Shown here: positions 35,735 through 43,321 of the stretch, piece after piece
How the letters are laid out: each line of letters begins with the position of its first letter
How positions within the stretch are numbered: the stretch's first letter is position 1
Source: Vampirovibrio chlorellavorus
GTDB taxonomy: Bacteria > Cyanobacteriota > Vampirovibrionia > Vampirovibrionales > Vampirovibrionaceae
Direction: 5' to 3'
NCBI GenBank assembly: GCA_001858525.1
Contig: LAPX01000003.1
Span: forward strand, 1-64,000
DNA: 64,000 nucleotides
Position numbers and translations under genes: made by a program
Notes under the pieces: model-generated
Databases searched by the model: none
What the model was told of the DNA's origin: nothing
What the model saw: the letters and a program-made list of their open reading frames with translations, nothing else

Positions 35735-37711
35735 TTAAGCGGCTGATTCCGTGGGAGAGCCCGATTGAATCAGCGTCTGGGCGCTTTGCACATAGCTGCC
35801 TTTCAAGCTGTGGTGCTTTTGTTCAAAACGCTGGAGCCCTGCCGGGGTAAAGAACCGCTTGATGCCGTTGAGCAGTCCCTTGGCCCAGTTACCCACCTGA
35901 CGGGTGAGGGTTTTCAGCCCCCAGTATGCCTGGTTTACCTGAGTGGCCTGTTCTTGTTGCGTTTTGGCCTTGTGTAGGGTTTCAGACCACTGAATGACCC
36001 CGTTCAGCCGTTCTGTGCCGTGTAACAGCTTTTGCTCCCGTAGCAGATAGTTTTGGGTCAGGCTGCCCTGCTTGGGTAAATTGAGCCAGTGCTGGAGCTG
36101 TTGCTGGGTTTGTCCGGTCAGTTCCGGGGTGAGCTTGGCACTGGTACTGTTTAGCCTGCCCAGTAGCTTATTCAGCTTACCTTCCAGCTTCAGGGTTTTA
36201 TAGTGCTGCAGCAGTTGAGTTTCCTCAAACAGCCCCCGGCTCTGGCCCATCTGCTTGGTGATTTGGGCAATGCCCGCCTCAGCGGCCTTCTGCCGGGCTT
36301 CTACCTCAAAGCCTGCCCGAATGTATGTTTTCAGGGCCAGGATCTGTGATTTTAGCCGGCTGGCCAGATCCATCTCACCCAGCCCTTGAAGCCGTATGTC
36401 CCGGAGATTGTTTTGGGTGAACTGGAATTCGGCGACTTGGGTCAGGATTCGTTGCCCCGCCTGCTGCATGGCCGGGGTGCCCGTACCGTTGAAGCGCAGC
36501 CCATTGCAGATGGCTTCGATTGATTCCGCCGAAACGCCGGGGAACTTCTGGGTCAGTGTTTGCAGGGCCTGTTCCCGCGTCAGTGAGGCCACCTGATTAA
36601 ACTGCCGGGCATGGGTCAGTTCGTGGGTGATGATCTCGCTGAGGGGGAGGGTCTGCTTGTTCCGGTTCCCCAGAAAGGTCTGGAGGGGCTTGGGGAGTTT
36701 ATCCAACCAGTGCCGTAGTGGCGGACTTAGCCGATTCCGAATGGCTTTCAACCGGTCTGGTTCCACGTGCAGGCTGTGGTTTTCGGGATCGTAAAACCCG
36801 TAGGTGCGGGCCGAGAGATCTGCCCCATCCTTTTTGATCAGGTGCTTCTGAATTTCAGGCATTTCATGATCTTTCAGCTTCAGGAATCGTTGTGCTTTGG
36901 CCAAGGGACCTTCCAACGAAACTACCGGACTTTCCGAAAACTGACTCCGCAATTGCTGCAGTTTGCCGTGCAGCAGGCTGCCCAACCGCTTGGGATTCAG
37001 CTGGGTGCCGCTGGTTTTCAAGCCCTCCGGGGAGAAAACGCTGAGGGTTTGGTTCAGGGCGTTTTGCCAAGTGCCGTTTTGTACCTTGACGGCGGCTTCC
37101 AGCCCTTGATCCACCGCCCGCAGTTTTTCCGCAGCGCTGGACGCTGGGCTGAGTGATAGCCGGGCCGCTTTGGCTTCGGCAGCCACGCTACCGGCTTGCC
37201 GTACGCCCAACAGGGATGAGACCAGACCAAAGCCGCCTTCCCCGATGTGCCCAAAGGCTTTTTCCGAGGCCGTGTAATTTCCTTGCTTGGCTTCAGAAAC
37301 TGCGGTTTTCAGGCCTTTTAAGACCTGCCAGCCGCCTGTGGCCAATCCCGTGGCAACCATAATGGGGATGGTGATGGGCGCCGCTGAGGTCAGAGCCACC
37401 GTTCCCGCCAGAGCCAAAGCGGTTTTAAATGGGTGTTTGACCATGGTGACCAGGGGGTTGAAGGCGCCTTTGACGGTTTCCTTTAAGGCCCGAAAGACAC
37501 TAAAGGATTGTGATGAAGTCCCACTCTGCTGGAACGTGAATGGATCCAGAGTTTGAAACCCATCCTGAGTGTCCTGCGCCTGTTGAGGAGTGCGAATTCG
37601 GCCTGGCTGGAGGAGCAAGGCCTGGCGAGCGGCCATGGTTTGTCCCTTGGGGAGTTTCAGCGGCCAATGGGCAGCCGGATTCAACGCGCTTTCATAAAAT
37701 AGCGACGACAT
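35735..37711 (-). CDS. Large protein with HExxH zinc-peptidase motif, 658 aa
   Basis: ATG 37711 is preceded by GGAGGA nine bases away. Residues 1-60 are disordered. A hydrophobic Ala/Thr/Gly-rich segment lies at about 95-130, probably membrane-inserting. Around residues 358-370 is IITHELTHARQFN, the HExxH motif of zincin metalloproteases in a helix, preceded by Leu/Pro-rich helices; a third ligand is not certain. The C-terminal 230 residues are helical with Gln and Leu. There is no Sec signal. It might be an exported or host-directed peptidase; I know no family it belongs to. Confidence 0.8.
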   Translation of the reverse strand: MSSLFYESALNPAAHWPLKLPKGQTMAARQALLLQPGRIRTPQQAQDTQDGFQTLDPFTFQQSGTSSQSFSVFRALKETVKGAFNPLVTMVKHPFKTALALAGTVALTSAAPITIPIMVATGLATGGWQVLKGLKTAVSEAKQGNYTASEKAFGHIGEGGFGLVSSLLGVRQAGSVAAEAKAARLSLSPASSAAEKLRAVDQGLEAAVKVQNGTWQNALNQTLSVFSPEGLKTSGTQLNPKRLGSLLHGKLQQLRSQFSESPVVSLEGPLAKAQRFLKLKDHEMPEIQKHLIKKDGADLSARTYGFYDPENHSLHVEPDRLKAIRNRLSPPLRHWLDKLPKPLQTFLGNRNKQTLPLSEIITHELTHARQFNQVASLTREQALQTLTQKFPGVSAESIEAICNGLRFNGTGTPAMQQAGQRILTQVAEFQFTQNNLRDIRLQGLGEMDLASRLKSQILALKTYIRAGFEVEARQKAAEAGIAQITKQMGQSRGLFEETQLLQHYKTLKLEGKLNKLLGRLNSTSAKLTPELTGQTQQQLQHWLNLPKQGSLTQNYLLREQKLLHGTERLNGVIQWSETLHKAKTQQEQATQVNQAYWGLKTLTRQVGNWAKGLLNGIKRFFTPAGLQRFEQKHHSLKGSYVQSAQTLIQSGSPTESAA

Positions 37712-38043
37712 GATTTGCTTTCCTCCAATCAAGAGCCCCAACGTTCAGGGCTGGTGCGTGCGGCATGACCCCCTTTACCTTTCCGGTTAATGGGGGTCTG
37801 TGTTTTAGGTAGTTGCAGGAAAACAAACATTGTTTATTCTGGTGATAGGACTTTTTGCCTAAGTTCTGGATGTGTGTGGGGGGAGGACGGATTGCGCGAT
37901 CGGGGTTCCGCTTTCCGGTGCTGTTGTTTCCGGGGCTCGTGTTTCCCATGAGGCTTCGCCTTGAATCCCCTGGCTACTTTGGTCAAAATAAAGGGATGCA
38001 ATTCCGTTTTAGAAGACTTTGATACGTTCAGGAGGTTATGGTG
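37712..38043. other. Intergenic region, 332 bp
   Basis: Divergent promoter region of the HExxH gene and the lipoprotein gene at 38044. A hairpin with GACCCCC/GGGGGTC arms lies at about 37768-37799, with no T-run. Nothing else seen. Confidence 0.5.
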
Positions 38044-38424
38044 ATGCATCGGCAATGGGTTAACGCGCTTGTGTTATTGGCAATCACGACCTTCTGTGCG
38101 GGTTGTGTGCGAGAGTCGGTGGGTAACAGTCCTCTGGCCCAACCACCGGGCCGTAGTGGGCCCATGCCTGAACAAACTCCTCCCGCAGCGCCTGAAGTGA
38201 TTTCCGCCAAACCCACCTGGTTTGCCTGCCGTAAAGATGCCGAGTGCGTGGTGGCCAAGGGCCCTTGCGGTCAAAATCAGGCAGTCAACGTCAATTTTCT
38301 GACGGATTTCGCCGTGTTTAGCCAGCGTATGGGGCAAATGATCTCCTGCGAGTCAACCACGGCCAAAAAACAAACTACGCCTTCTGTGCAGTGCTTGAAA
38401 AGTCGATGCAGCTTATCTCCGTAA
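38044..38424 (+). CDS. Predicted lipoprotein with Cys-rich domain, 126 aa
   Basis: AGGAGG lies eight bases before ATG 38044; an ATG at 38038 is too near the ribosome site. Signal peptide with lipobox FCAGC (Cys about 19). After a Pro/Ala linker comes a compact domain with Cys residues in FACRKDAECVVAKGPCG, MISCES and CLKSRCS, probably disulphide-bonded outside the cytoplasm. The pattern C-x5-C resembles small secreted Cys-rich domains of bacterial lipoproteins. Ends 12 bases before the convergent corA stop. Confidence 0.85.
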   Translation: MHRQWVNALVLLAITTFCAGCVRESVGNSPLAQPPGRSGPMPEQTPPAAPEVISAKPTWFACRKDAECVVAKGPCGQNQAVNVNFLTDFAVFSQRMGQMISCESTTAKKQTTPSVQCLKSRCSLSP

Positions 38425-38436
38425 GGGATGAGGGCT

Positions 38437-39522
38437 TTAAATCCAGCGCTTGTGCCGAAAATAAGCCAGCATGCCCAGAGCGGTTAAAATCATGAAGGTC
38501 CAGGTGAGTGGGTAGCCCCAGTGGCTTTCCAGTTCCGGCATGTATTTAAAATTCATGCCGTAAACCCCTACAATAAACATCAGGGGGATAAAAATGCTGG
38601 ACATCACCGTCAGCACTTTCATCACGTCGTTCATGCGGTAGCTGAGCACCGATAGATAGAGATCCTGAATACCGCTGAGTAGGTCCCGGTAGGATTCCAG
38701 AGTGTCCATGACCTGAATGGTATGGTCATACACGTCCCGCAGGTAGGGTTGTACAGGAATCAACTTTTCGGAATCCAGGTGCTGCAACATGTTGATCATG
38801 TCTCGCACTGGCCAGATATTTTTACGCAGAAAGATGAGCTCCCGCCGCAAGCGGTGCACGTTTTGCAGGATATTCGGAGGCTGTTCTCCGCCCAGGGTGT
38901 CTTCCAGGTATTCCAGACGCTCCCCAATTTTTTCCAGCACCCCAAAGTAGCTGTCCACAATGCTGTCCAGCAAGCTGTAGGCCAAGTACCCTGTTCCCAG
39001 CGTTGAGAGCCGTTGACTGTTGGTCCGCAGGCGGATTCGCAGGGGCTCAAACTCATCGCTGACCTCTTCCATAAAGCTTAGAATGAAATTATCACCCAAC
39101 ACAATGCTGACTTGTTCGCTGAGAATTTCTTCCTGTTGGGCCTGAAAGTCAAACAATTTCAGGATCACATAGGTCAGACCTTCCAAATGCTCCGACTTGG
39201 GGCGCTGTTCAGTGTTCAGAATATCTTCCAGCAGCAGGGGGTTTAAGTGAAAGGCCTCTCCGAATTCGGCAAGCAGCTTGGCATCATGCACGGCATCCAC
39301 GTTAATCCAGGTGATGGCCGGAGCCGGTTTCAAGGGTACCAGATCGGCCACCGATTGCACTTCTTGCTCGGATACCGTCCCGTTTTCAAAGGTCATCAGC
39401 GTAATACGGGTTTCGGCCGAGGCAGCCTTCTTGGAGCGCCCAATGTAGACCAGACTGCCGGGCGGCAAGCCCGCTTTCAGAGCCCGATTGGGTAAGTGTT
39501 TGCGAATCCCTTGGCGCATCAT
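38437..39522 (-). CDS. corA: CorA-type magnesium/cobalt transporter
   Basis: 361 aa. The C-terminal two membrane helices carry the CorA selectivity motif GMN (VYGMNFKYMPELESHWGYPL) and end in basic residues. A long cytoplasmic funnel of helices precedes them. It works as a pentamer at the inner membrane. The N-terminal 45 residues are unusually basic. Upstream is a small RNA candidate with its own terminator, so corA is probably a single-gene transcript. Confidence 0.94.
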   Translation of the reverse strand: MMRQGIRKHLPNRALKAGLPPGSLVYIGRSKKAASAETRITLMTFENGTVSEQEVQSVADLVPLKPAPAITWINVDAVHDAKLLAEFGEAFHLNPLLLEDILNTEQRPKSEHLEGLTYVILKLFDFQAQQEEILSEQVSIVLGDNFILSFMEEVSDEFEPLRIRLRTNSQRLSTLGTGYLAYSLLDSIVDSYFGVLEKIGERLEYLEDTLGGEQPPNILQNVHRLRRELIFLRKNIWPVRDMINMLQHLDSEKLIPVQPYLRDVYDHTIQVMDTLESYRDLLSGIQDLYLSVLSYRMNDVMKVLTVMSSIFIPLMFIVGVYGMNFKYMPELESHWGYPLTWTFMILTALGMLAYFRHKRWI

Positions 39523-39609
39523 ATTATTCCTGCGGGCTCAATGGTGGAACCCTTCCATTATAAAGGGGGATGCGCCAAATGAGCGTATGCCATTGTGAGG
39601 GAAATTTGC

Positions 39610-39748
39610 CAAAAAAAAGGCCAGGCTTTGAGACCTGGCAATTCAAGTGGGTTTCATATAAGTAGTGAGGGGAAAAGAAGTGTCCGTAAGGACTAAAAAT
39701 TAGGCACTCATCTTAATTCAGGTGGCCCAGTCGTTAATACTTACGATA
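39610..39748 (-). ncRNA. Candidate small RNA, about 139 bases
   Basis: Its promoter is described separately; the transcript should start near 39748. It ends in a strong terminator: GCCAGG/CCTGGC arms at 39634-39639 and 39620-39625 on the plus-strand map, followed by eight Ts. Inside is a short hairpin (GTCC TTAC GGAC) and a pyrimidine-rich stretch TTCTTTTCCCCTCAC that might pair with ribosome sites. No reading frame longer than a few codons. I cannot name the family. Confidence 0.6.
39611..39639 (-). terminator. Terminator of the 39.7-kb small RNA
   Basis: On the minus strand GCCAGG, eight-base loop, CCTGGC then TTTTTTTT. It faces away from corA's coding frame and cannot serve a protein gene unless the 40184 gene has a 3' tail of over 500 bases. 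Confidence 0.82.
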
Positions 39749-39754
39749 GTTAGT

Positions 39755-39783
39755 AGTATAGATAAGAGGTAGGGACTTGGCAA
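39755..39783 (-). promoter_or_regulatory. Sigma-70-like promoter of the small RNA
   Basis: On the minus strand TTGCCA (five of six of TTGACA) and TATACT (five of six of TATAAT) are separated by exactly 17 bases. Confidence 0.7.
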
Positions 39784-40183
39784 CCTAACTTTGGTTAGTA
39801 ATATTTTTCTGAAACATTTTGTTACAAAGAGGACCCTTCTCCCATCACGGTTTTCAGCATGTCTCTACATATGGGGGGCAGGAAGTTCCCTTTTCCGGAG
39901 GAGCTTCCCTGTCCATCAGGCAGAGGATAGGCGGACAGAATAAATCCACTGTTAGCCTAGAGGGGGTGTCTGTACGCTTCTCTCATTAGTAAAAAGCCCC
40001 ACAAAATGGTTACAGCGCTTATCACCAATGCGGATAAGTAGACGTCCATTGGCAACCCCTCCCAGTGTGACCGCCATAGAAACACTATACAGTATGATGC
40101 CGCGGTTTGCCAATGACCGGTTTGGGTACTATCCAAAGGAGTGGGCTTATCGTGCGAAATGCGCCGGGAGAGTAGCTATTGGC

Positions 40184-40576
40184 TTAAATCGCTGTGCAGT
40201 CAATGCCGCTGGTTTTTAAATCACTCAGTTTTAGCCCGCTGGCATACTGACGAATCACAAAGGAGGCGGCGTTGGGTTGGATGAACTCATCGATGCGAAT
40301 GGTCTCATCCACTGTTTTTTCGCCATCATCCACGGTGATTTTGAGCTGACCCGTGCAGCGATAACGGTAGGGTGAGCCATTGGAGGCCCGAATGGACTGT
40401 GGGGGTTGGGCGGCAGTGGCACACAGGGAGCCTTCCTTGCATTTTTTGGGCTTTTTCACGTGGATAAAAAAGCGCAGATAGGGATCATAGTTTGCCCCGG
40501 CCTCAACCAGACCAAAGGCCAATAGAACCAGACTGGCAACGAGTAAAGCGCTTTTTTTCACGATCAATCTCCCCAT
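40184..40576 (-). CDS. Small secreted protein, 130 aa
   Basis: A basic start and a hydrophobic stretch (about 8-27) form a Sec signal peptide, cleavage likely near VEA-GA. The mature part has four Cys (KKCKEGSLC, YRCTG, IDCTAI), probably two disulphides, and a beta-type segment LKITVDDGEKTVDETIRID. No known family recognised. Its upstream region is shared with the plus-strand gene at 40805. Confidence 0.75.
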   Translation of the reverse strand: MGRLIVKKSALLVASLVLLAFGLVEAGANYDPYLRFFIHVKKPKKCKEGSLCATAAQPPQSIRASNGSPYRYRCTGQLKITVDDGEKTVDETIRIDEFIQPNAASFVIRQYASGLKLSDLKTSGIDCTAI

Positions 40577-40804
40577 GATTTGGATGTCTTGTCTGCTCCA
40601 TTATAGGAAATCCGCGCTGAGAAGCCAAATTGAAGCCAACACCGGGGTGGTTCGGAGGCTATTCTTTTGGGGACTAGGCTTGAGCGAGGCTCACTTCTTG
40701 TGTTACGCTTGTCCCACTAATTGTTGTGGGTCGATTGGCAAATCCGCTTGCCGGGCTGGATTGGATGCCTTTCATTTGTTTAGCCGTATCAAGGGAAACC
40801 ATCC

Positions 40805-41857
40805 ATGCGCATTGTGGCCGGTTCTGTCAGAGATTTTGCCTGGGGTTTGCCCTCAAAGCCAACCGCTCCAGGGGGTAGGCAAGGCTTGGCCTCTTCTCCC
40901 CTTGCTTTTGGCATGCGATCCCGCAAGTCGATTCCGCCGCTGGCTTTGTCGGCCCAGTCTTCGGCTGAGGGTGAGGCTCAGGATTTTGAGACGCTGGATG
41001 CATTACTGGAGAACGCGCTGGATCGCTTTCAGCCAGCCGCTTCCAGAGAACAGCCCGCTGGGCCACCTTCTGGTGGGATGCCATTGGCACAATCCATTTT
41101 AAGAGAGTTGACCTTGCTAACCTCGCGTTTGTACCAGCCACCGCAAGAGCAGGTTCGTCTGGAGCGGCCTCGCAAGGTCATGGTGGCCACCGAGTTGGCT
41201 CAGTGGATGGAGCAGGTTTTGGCTCAGGAGAAAATTCAGTTGGCGGTGGTGGCGCGTCAGGGCGGGCGGCAGCACCGCCAGCATGATGTGACCGGCATGC
41301 TTCATTCCGGCATTGTCTGGCGTGATCCGCTGGATGAACGCTGGAAAATATACAATCTGGTGGATTACAGGACCAAGGGCAAGCCACAGTGCCAGATTTT
41401 ATGGACGGATCCGGTGGATTTTTTCTATCAGCAGGGGGGATATGACCCGGATGCCCTGTTGCTGATTCCCGATGACGCCATTCAAAAGCGCATGGCGGCT
41501 TTATTGCAGAATGGCGGATTTCAGCGCATGGCCTTTACTCGCCAGTACAATTTGCTGTCTCCCCCGCATGGGCCCGATAGCCTTAATTGCAACAAGTGGG
41601 TGCTGCTGAATGTGCTGGCCGCCCATCATAAAACCGAAGATCCGGCTTTTTTGTTGCAGCAGATTCGGCAAAACTACAGAACGGAGCCATTGGCTCTGGA
41701 CCCGTTGACCCGCCTGTTTGCGGGCTGGCATCCACAAGTTCGGGGGAAAGAGCTTCCCTGGTGGAATGCCCCCACCACAGTCACCGTGGAAAGCCTGGCC
41801 AAATCCGGACTTTTCGAGCGCAAGCTGTTTTGTGATCATCAGCGTAGCGCTCTGTAG
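40805..41857 (+). CDS. DUF2145-like protein, 350 aa
   Basis: Residues 1-95 are low-complexity (Pro, Ser, Gln, Ala). The C-terminal 210 residues recall the DUF2145 family: an early GGRQHRQHDVTGMLHSGIVW segment with Arg and two His, then YNLLSPPHGPDSLNCNKWVL with the Asn-Cys-Asn-x-Trp signature, where many members have N-S/C-N-W. An H/C pair of this kind fits a papain-like or NlpC-like hydrolase, but that is inference. No signal peptide seen, unlike most DUF2145 proteins. ATG 40805; ribosome site weak. Confidence 0.7.
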   Translation: MRIVAGSVRDFAWGLPSKPTAPGGRQGLASSPLAFGMRSRKSIPPLALSAQSSAEGEAQDFETLDALLENALDRFQPAASREQPAGPPSGGMPLAQSILRELTLLTSRLYQPPQEQVRLERPRKVMVATELAQWMEQVLAQEKIQLAVVARQGGRQHRQHDVTGMLHSGIVWRDPLDERWKIYNLVDYRTKGKPQCQILWTDPVDFFYQQGGYDPDALLLIPDDAIQKRMAALLQNGGFQRMAFTRQYNLLSPPHGPDSLNCNKWVLLNVLAAHHKTEDPAFLLQQIRQNYRTEPLALDPLTRLFAGWHPQVRGKELPWWNAPTTVTVESLAKSGLFERKLFCDHQRSAL

Positions 41858-41868
41858 AGCACGTTGCC

Positions 41869-41902
41869 AAAAAATAACCCCTCGCCGGTAAGGGCCAGGG
41901 GT
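41869..41902 (-). terminator. Minus-strand terminator without an obvious gene
   Basis: On the minus strand ACCCCT-x-GCC pairs with GGC-x-AGGGGT, followed by TTATTTTTT. The only plus-strand gene ends at 41857 and cannot use it. A minus-strand transcript from about 41900-42060 is implied; I see only weak promoter-like sequences there (a TATAGG near 42020). Confidence 0.6.
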
Positions 41903-42083
41903 GTAATGAATGAGCATTTGTTGAGTAGTTGAGGAAGACAGCCTATTGGATACTCTTAATATATAAAATAAATATACTTGTTTCATCATCCAGGCGGTGT
42001 ACATCAAGACTCCTATATTTGAATGAGGGCTGAAAAGCAAAGGACTGCTATGATCCTATAGGGAAATGAGGGTCTAATTGCTG

Positions 42084-42737
42084 ATGAAACTGGCCGCTGA
42101 GTTAATCCATCACCCGCTAAAGCCACTGTTCACCCTGAATAAGCTGGGGTTCACCCGACTGATCCTTTTGCTCTGCCTGGGGTTGGCCGTGTGGGGATAC
42201 TTGCCTGCTTTGGCGGAGGAGACCCTAGCTGAGGGAACGGTGCAGGATGCGGAATCCTTCTTCAAACCGCTGGTGGATACCTCTCAAATTCAGCCGGAAC
42301 TGGAACCTGTGACCTTGACCCCATTGGAAGCCAAGGTGCAAAAACAGGGGGAAAAGCAGGGGGAAATGCAGGGCGAGGTGCCGGTCAGCAACGCGCCCAC
42401 TAAAATTTTGACCGGCAAGGTGCAAACCTTGCAGCAGGCCATTGAGTCTGAGCGGGATGTGGTGAACTGGTACGCCTGGTATTTATCCGCGCGTGAATAC
42501 ATTGGGCAAACAGGTGGTTTGCGATGCAGTTTGGGAACACCCATCAAGTTTTATCGATCTGGAAAAATGGAAGCGTTAACTTTTGATACAAATTGTATTG
42601 CCTCGGTGACCGGCCGCCGCTTTCCCTTGCCCCTCAACACCAGTCTGGACGCGCTTATTTTGCCGGTACGCTCTGGACAAGGTCCCCCCGCCAGCCGGGA
42701 CGAGATTTATTCCAGAATCCGCATAAACTCCAACTAG
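42084..42737 (+). CDS. Secreted protein with a Cys-containing domain shared with the next gene (217 aa)
   Basis: ATG 42084 is preferred to a TTG at 42078; GAGGGT lies about ten bases upstream. Membrane/signal segment at about 28-46. A Gln/Glu-rich linker follows with a repeated KQGE unit. The C-terminal domain VVNWYAWYLSAREYIGQTGG, then LRCSLGTP and DTNCIASVTGRRFPLPLN, is a close relative of the gene at 42861. Two Cys are conserved between the paralogues. No known family; location is envelope or periplasm. Confidence 0.8.
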   Translation: MKLAAELIHHPLKPLFTLNKLGFTRLILLLCLGLAVWGYLPALAEETLAEGTVQDAESFFKPLVDTSQIQPELEPVTLTPLEAKVQKQGEKQGEMQGEVPVSNAPTKILTGKVQTLQQAIESERDVVNWYAWYLSAREYIGQTGGLRCSLGTPIKFYRSGKMEALTFDTNCIASVTGRRFPLPLNTSLDALILPVRSGQGPPASRDEIYSRIRINSN

Positions 42738-42860
42738 GTTCTTGTTTTTATTTACTAAACCGTTAGAAATCCATCAAAATCCATCGACTGAAGATCCGTT
42801 CTTTCGATCCAACAATTCCCCCCAAATTTTGTACAATAAGACAATAATGGATGGCACCCA

Positions 42861-43286
42861 ATGAGTGAGCTGGGAAAGAATCGACAGTTTATTACAAGTT
42901 TTTTAGTGGCCTGTGGTGTGGCTTTGTCTCTGTGCGTGCCGGCTCAGGCAGAAATCCACTCGGTGAACTGGTACCACTGGTATCGGGATTTACGGGATTA
43001 TTTCAGCTCTGTGGGTGGGGTCCTCTGCGCGCCGGGTACCGAGTTGCAGTTTTCCGCCGATGGCAAAATTACCGCCGCCAGTCGGGACGCCACCTGTTTG
43101 GCCTCACTGGATGGCTTGCATTATCCGCTGCCGGTGAATGCCCCCTTGAAAAAGCTGTCCTTGGCCATTCGCAAAAACAGCGCCTGGCCCATGTCCAAGC
43201 GGTCTATCAACGATTTGGTGCAGCACCAGGTTGAACAGGTGCAAGCGGTTGCCTGGCAAAAGCAGCAGATGGCCAAAGCCCGCTAA
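42861..43286 (+). CDS. Secreted paralogue, 141 aa
   Basis: Signal peptide with cleavage near AQA-EI (about 30). The mature part is the bare shared domain: SVNWYHWYRDLRDYFSSVGG, VLCAPGTELQF, ATCLASLDGLHYPLPVNAPL. The pattern VNWYxWYxxxRxY - GGxxC - xxCxAS - FPLPxN is common to both copies. The tail is Gln/Lys-rich. It follows the larger paralogue by 123 bp on the same strand and probably arose by duplication. Confidence 0.85.
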   Translation: MSELGKNRQFITSFLVACGVALSLCVPAQAEIHSVNWYHWYRDLRDYFSSVGGVLCAPGTELQFSADGKITAASRDATCLASLDGLHYPLPVNAPLKKLSLAIRKNSAWPMSKRSINDLVQHQVEQVQAVAWQKQQMAKAR

Positions 43287-43321
43287 GAAACTATCCGAAA
43301 TCCTTAATCAGCAGAGTGGCC

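Larger units (their letters stand above)
39523..40183. other. Intergenic region, 661 bp
   Basis: Contains the corA promoter region and a well-formed small RNA locus on the minus strand (39610-39783). Between 39790 and 40183 I see only short frames without ribosome sites. Confidence 0.6.

Noticed and set aside
40028-40219. 63-codon plus-strand frame
   Set aside because: No ribosome site and its end overlaps the secreted-protein gene on the other strand; no recognisable sequence.
40575-41102. 175-codon plus-strand frame overlapping the DUF2145-like gene
   Set aside because: Out of frame with the DUF2145-like protein, Cys/Trp/Arg-rich composition and no ribosome site.
43288-43300. AAACTATCCGAAA, like one end of the IS5-type MITE
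   Set aside because: Only 12-13 bases and no second end nearby (a TAGTCTCTAA at 49267 is too far); may be a relic or chance.
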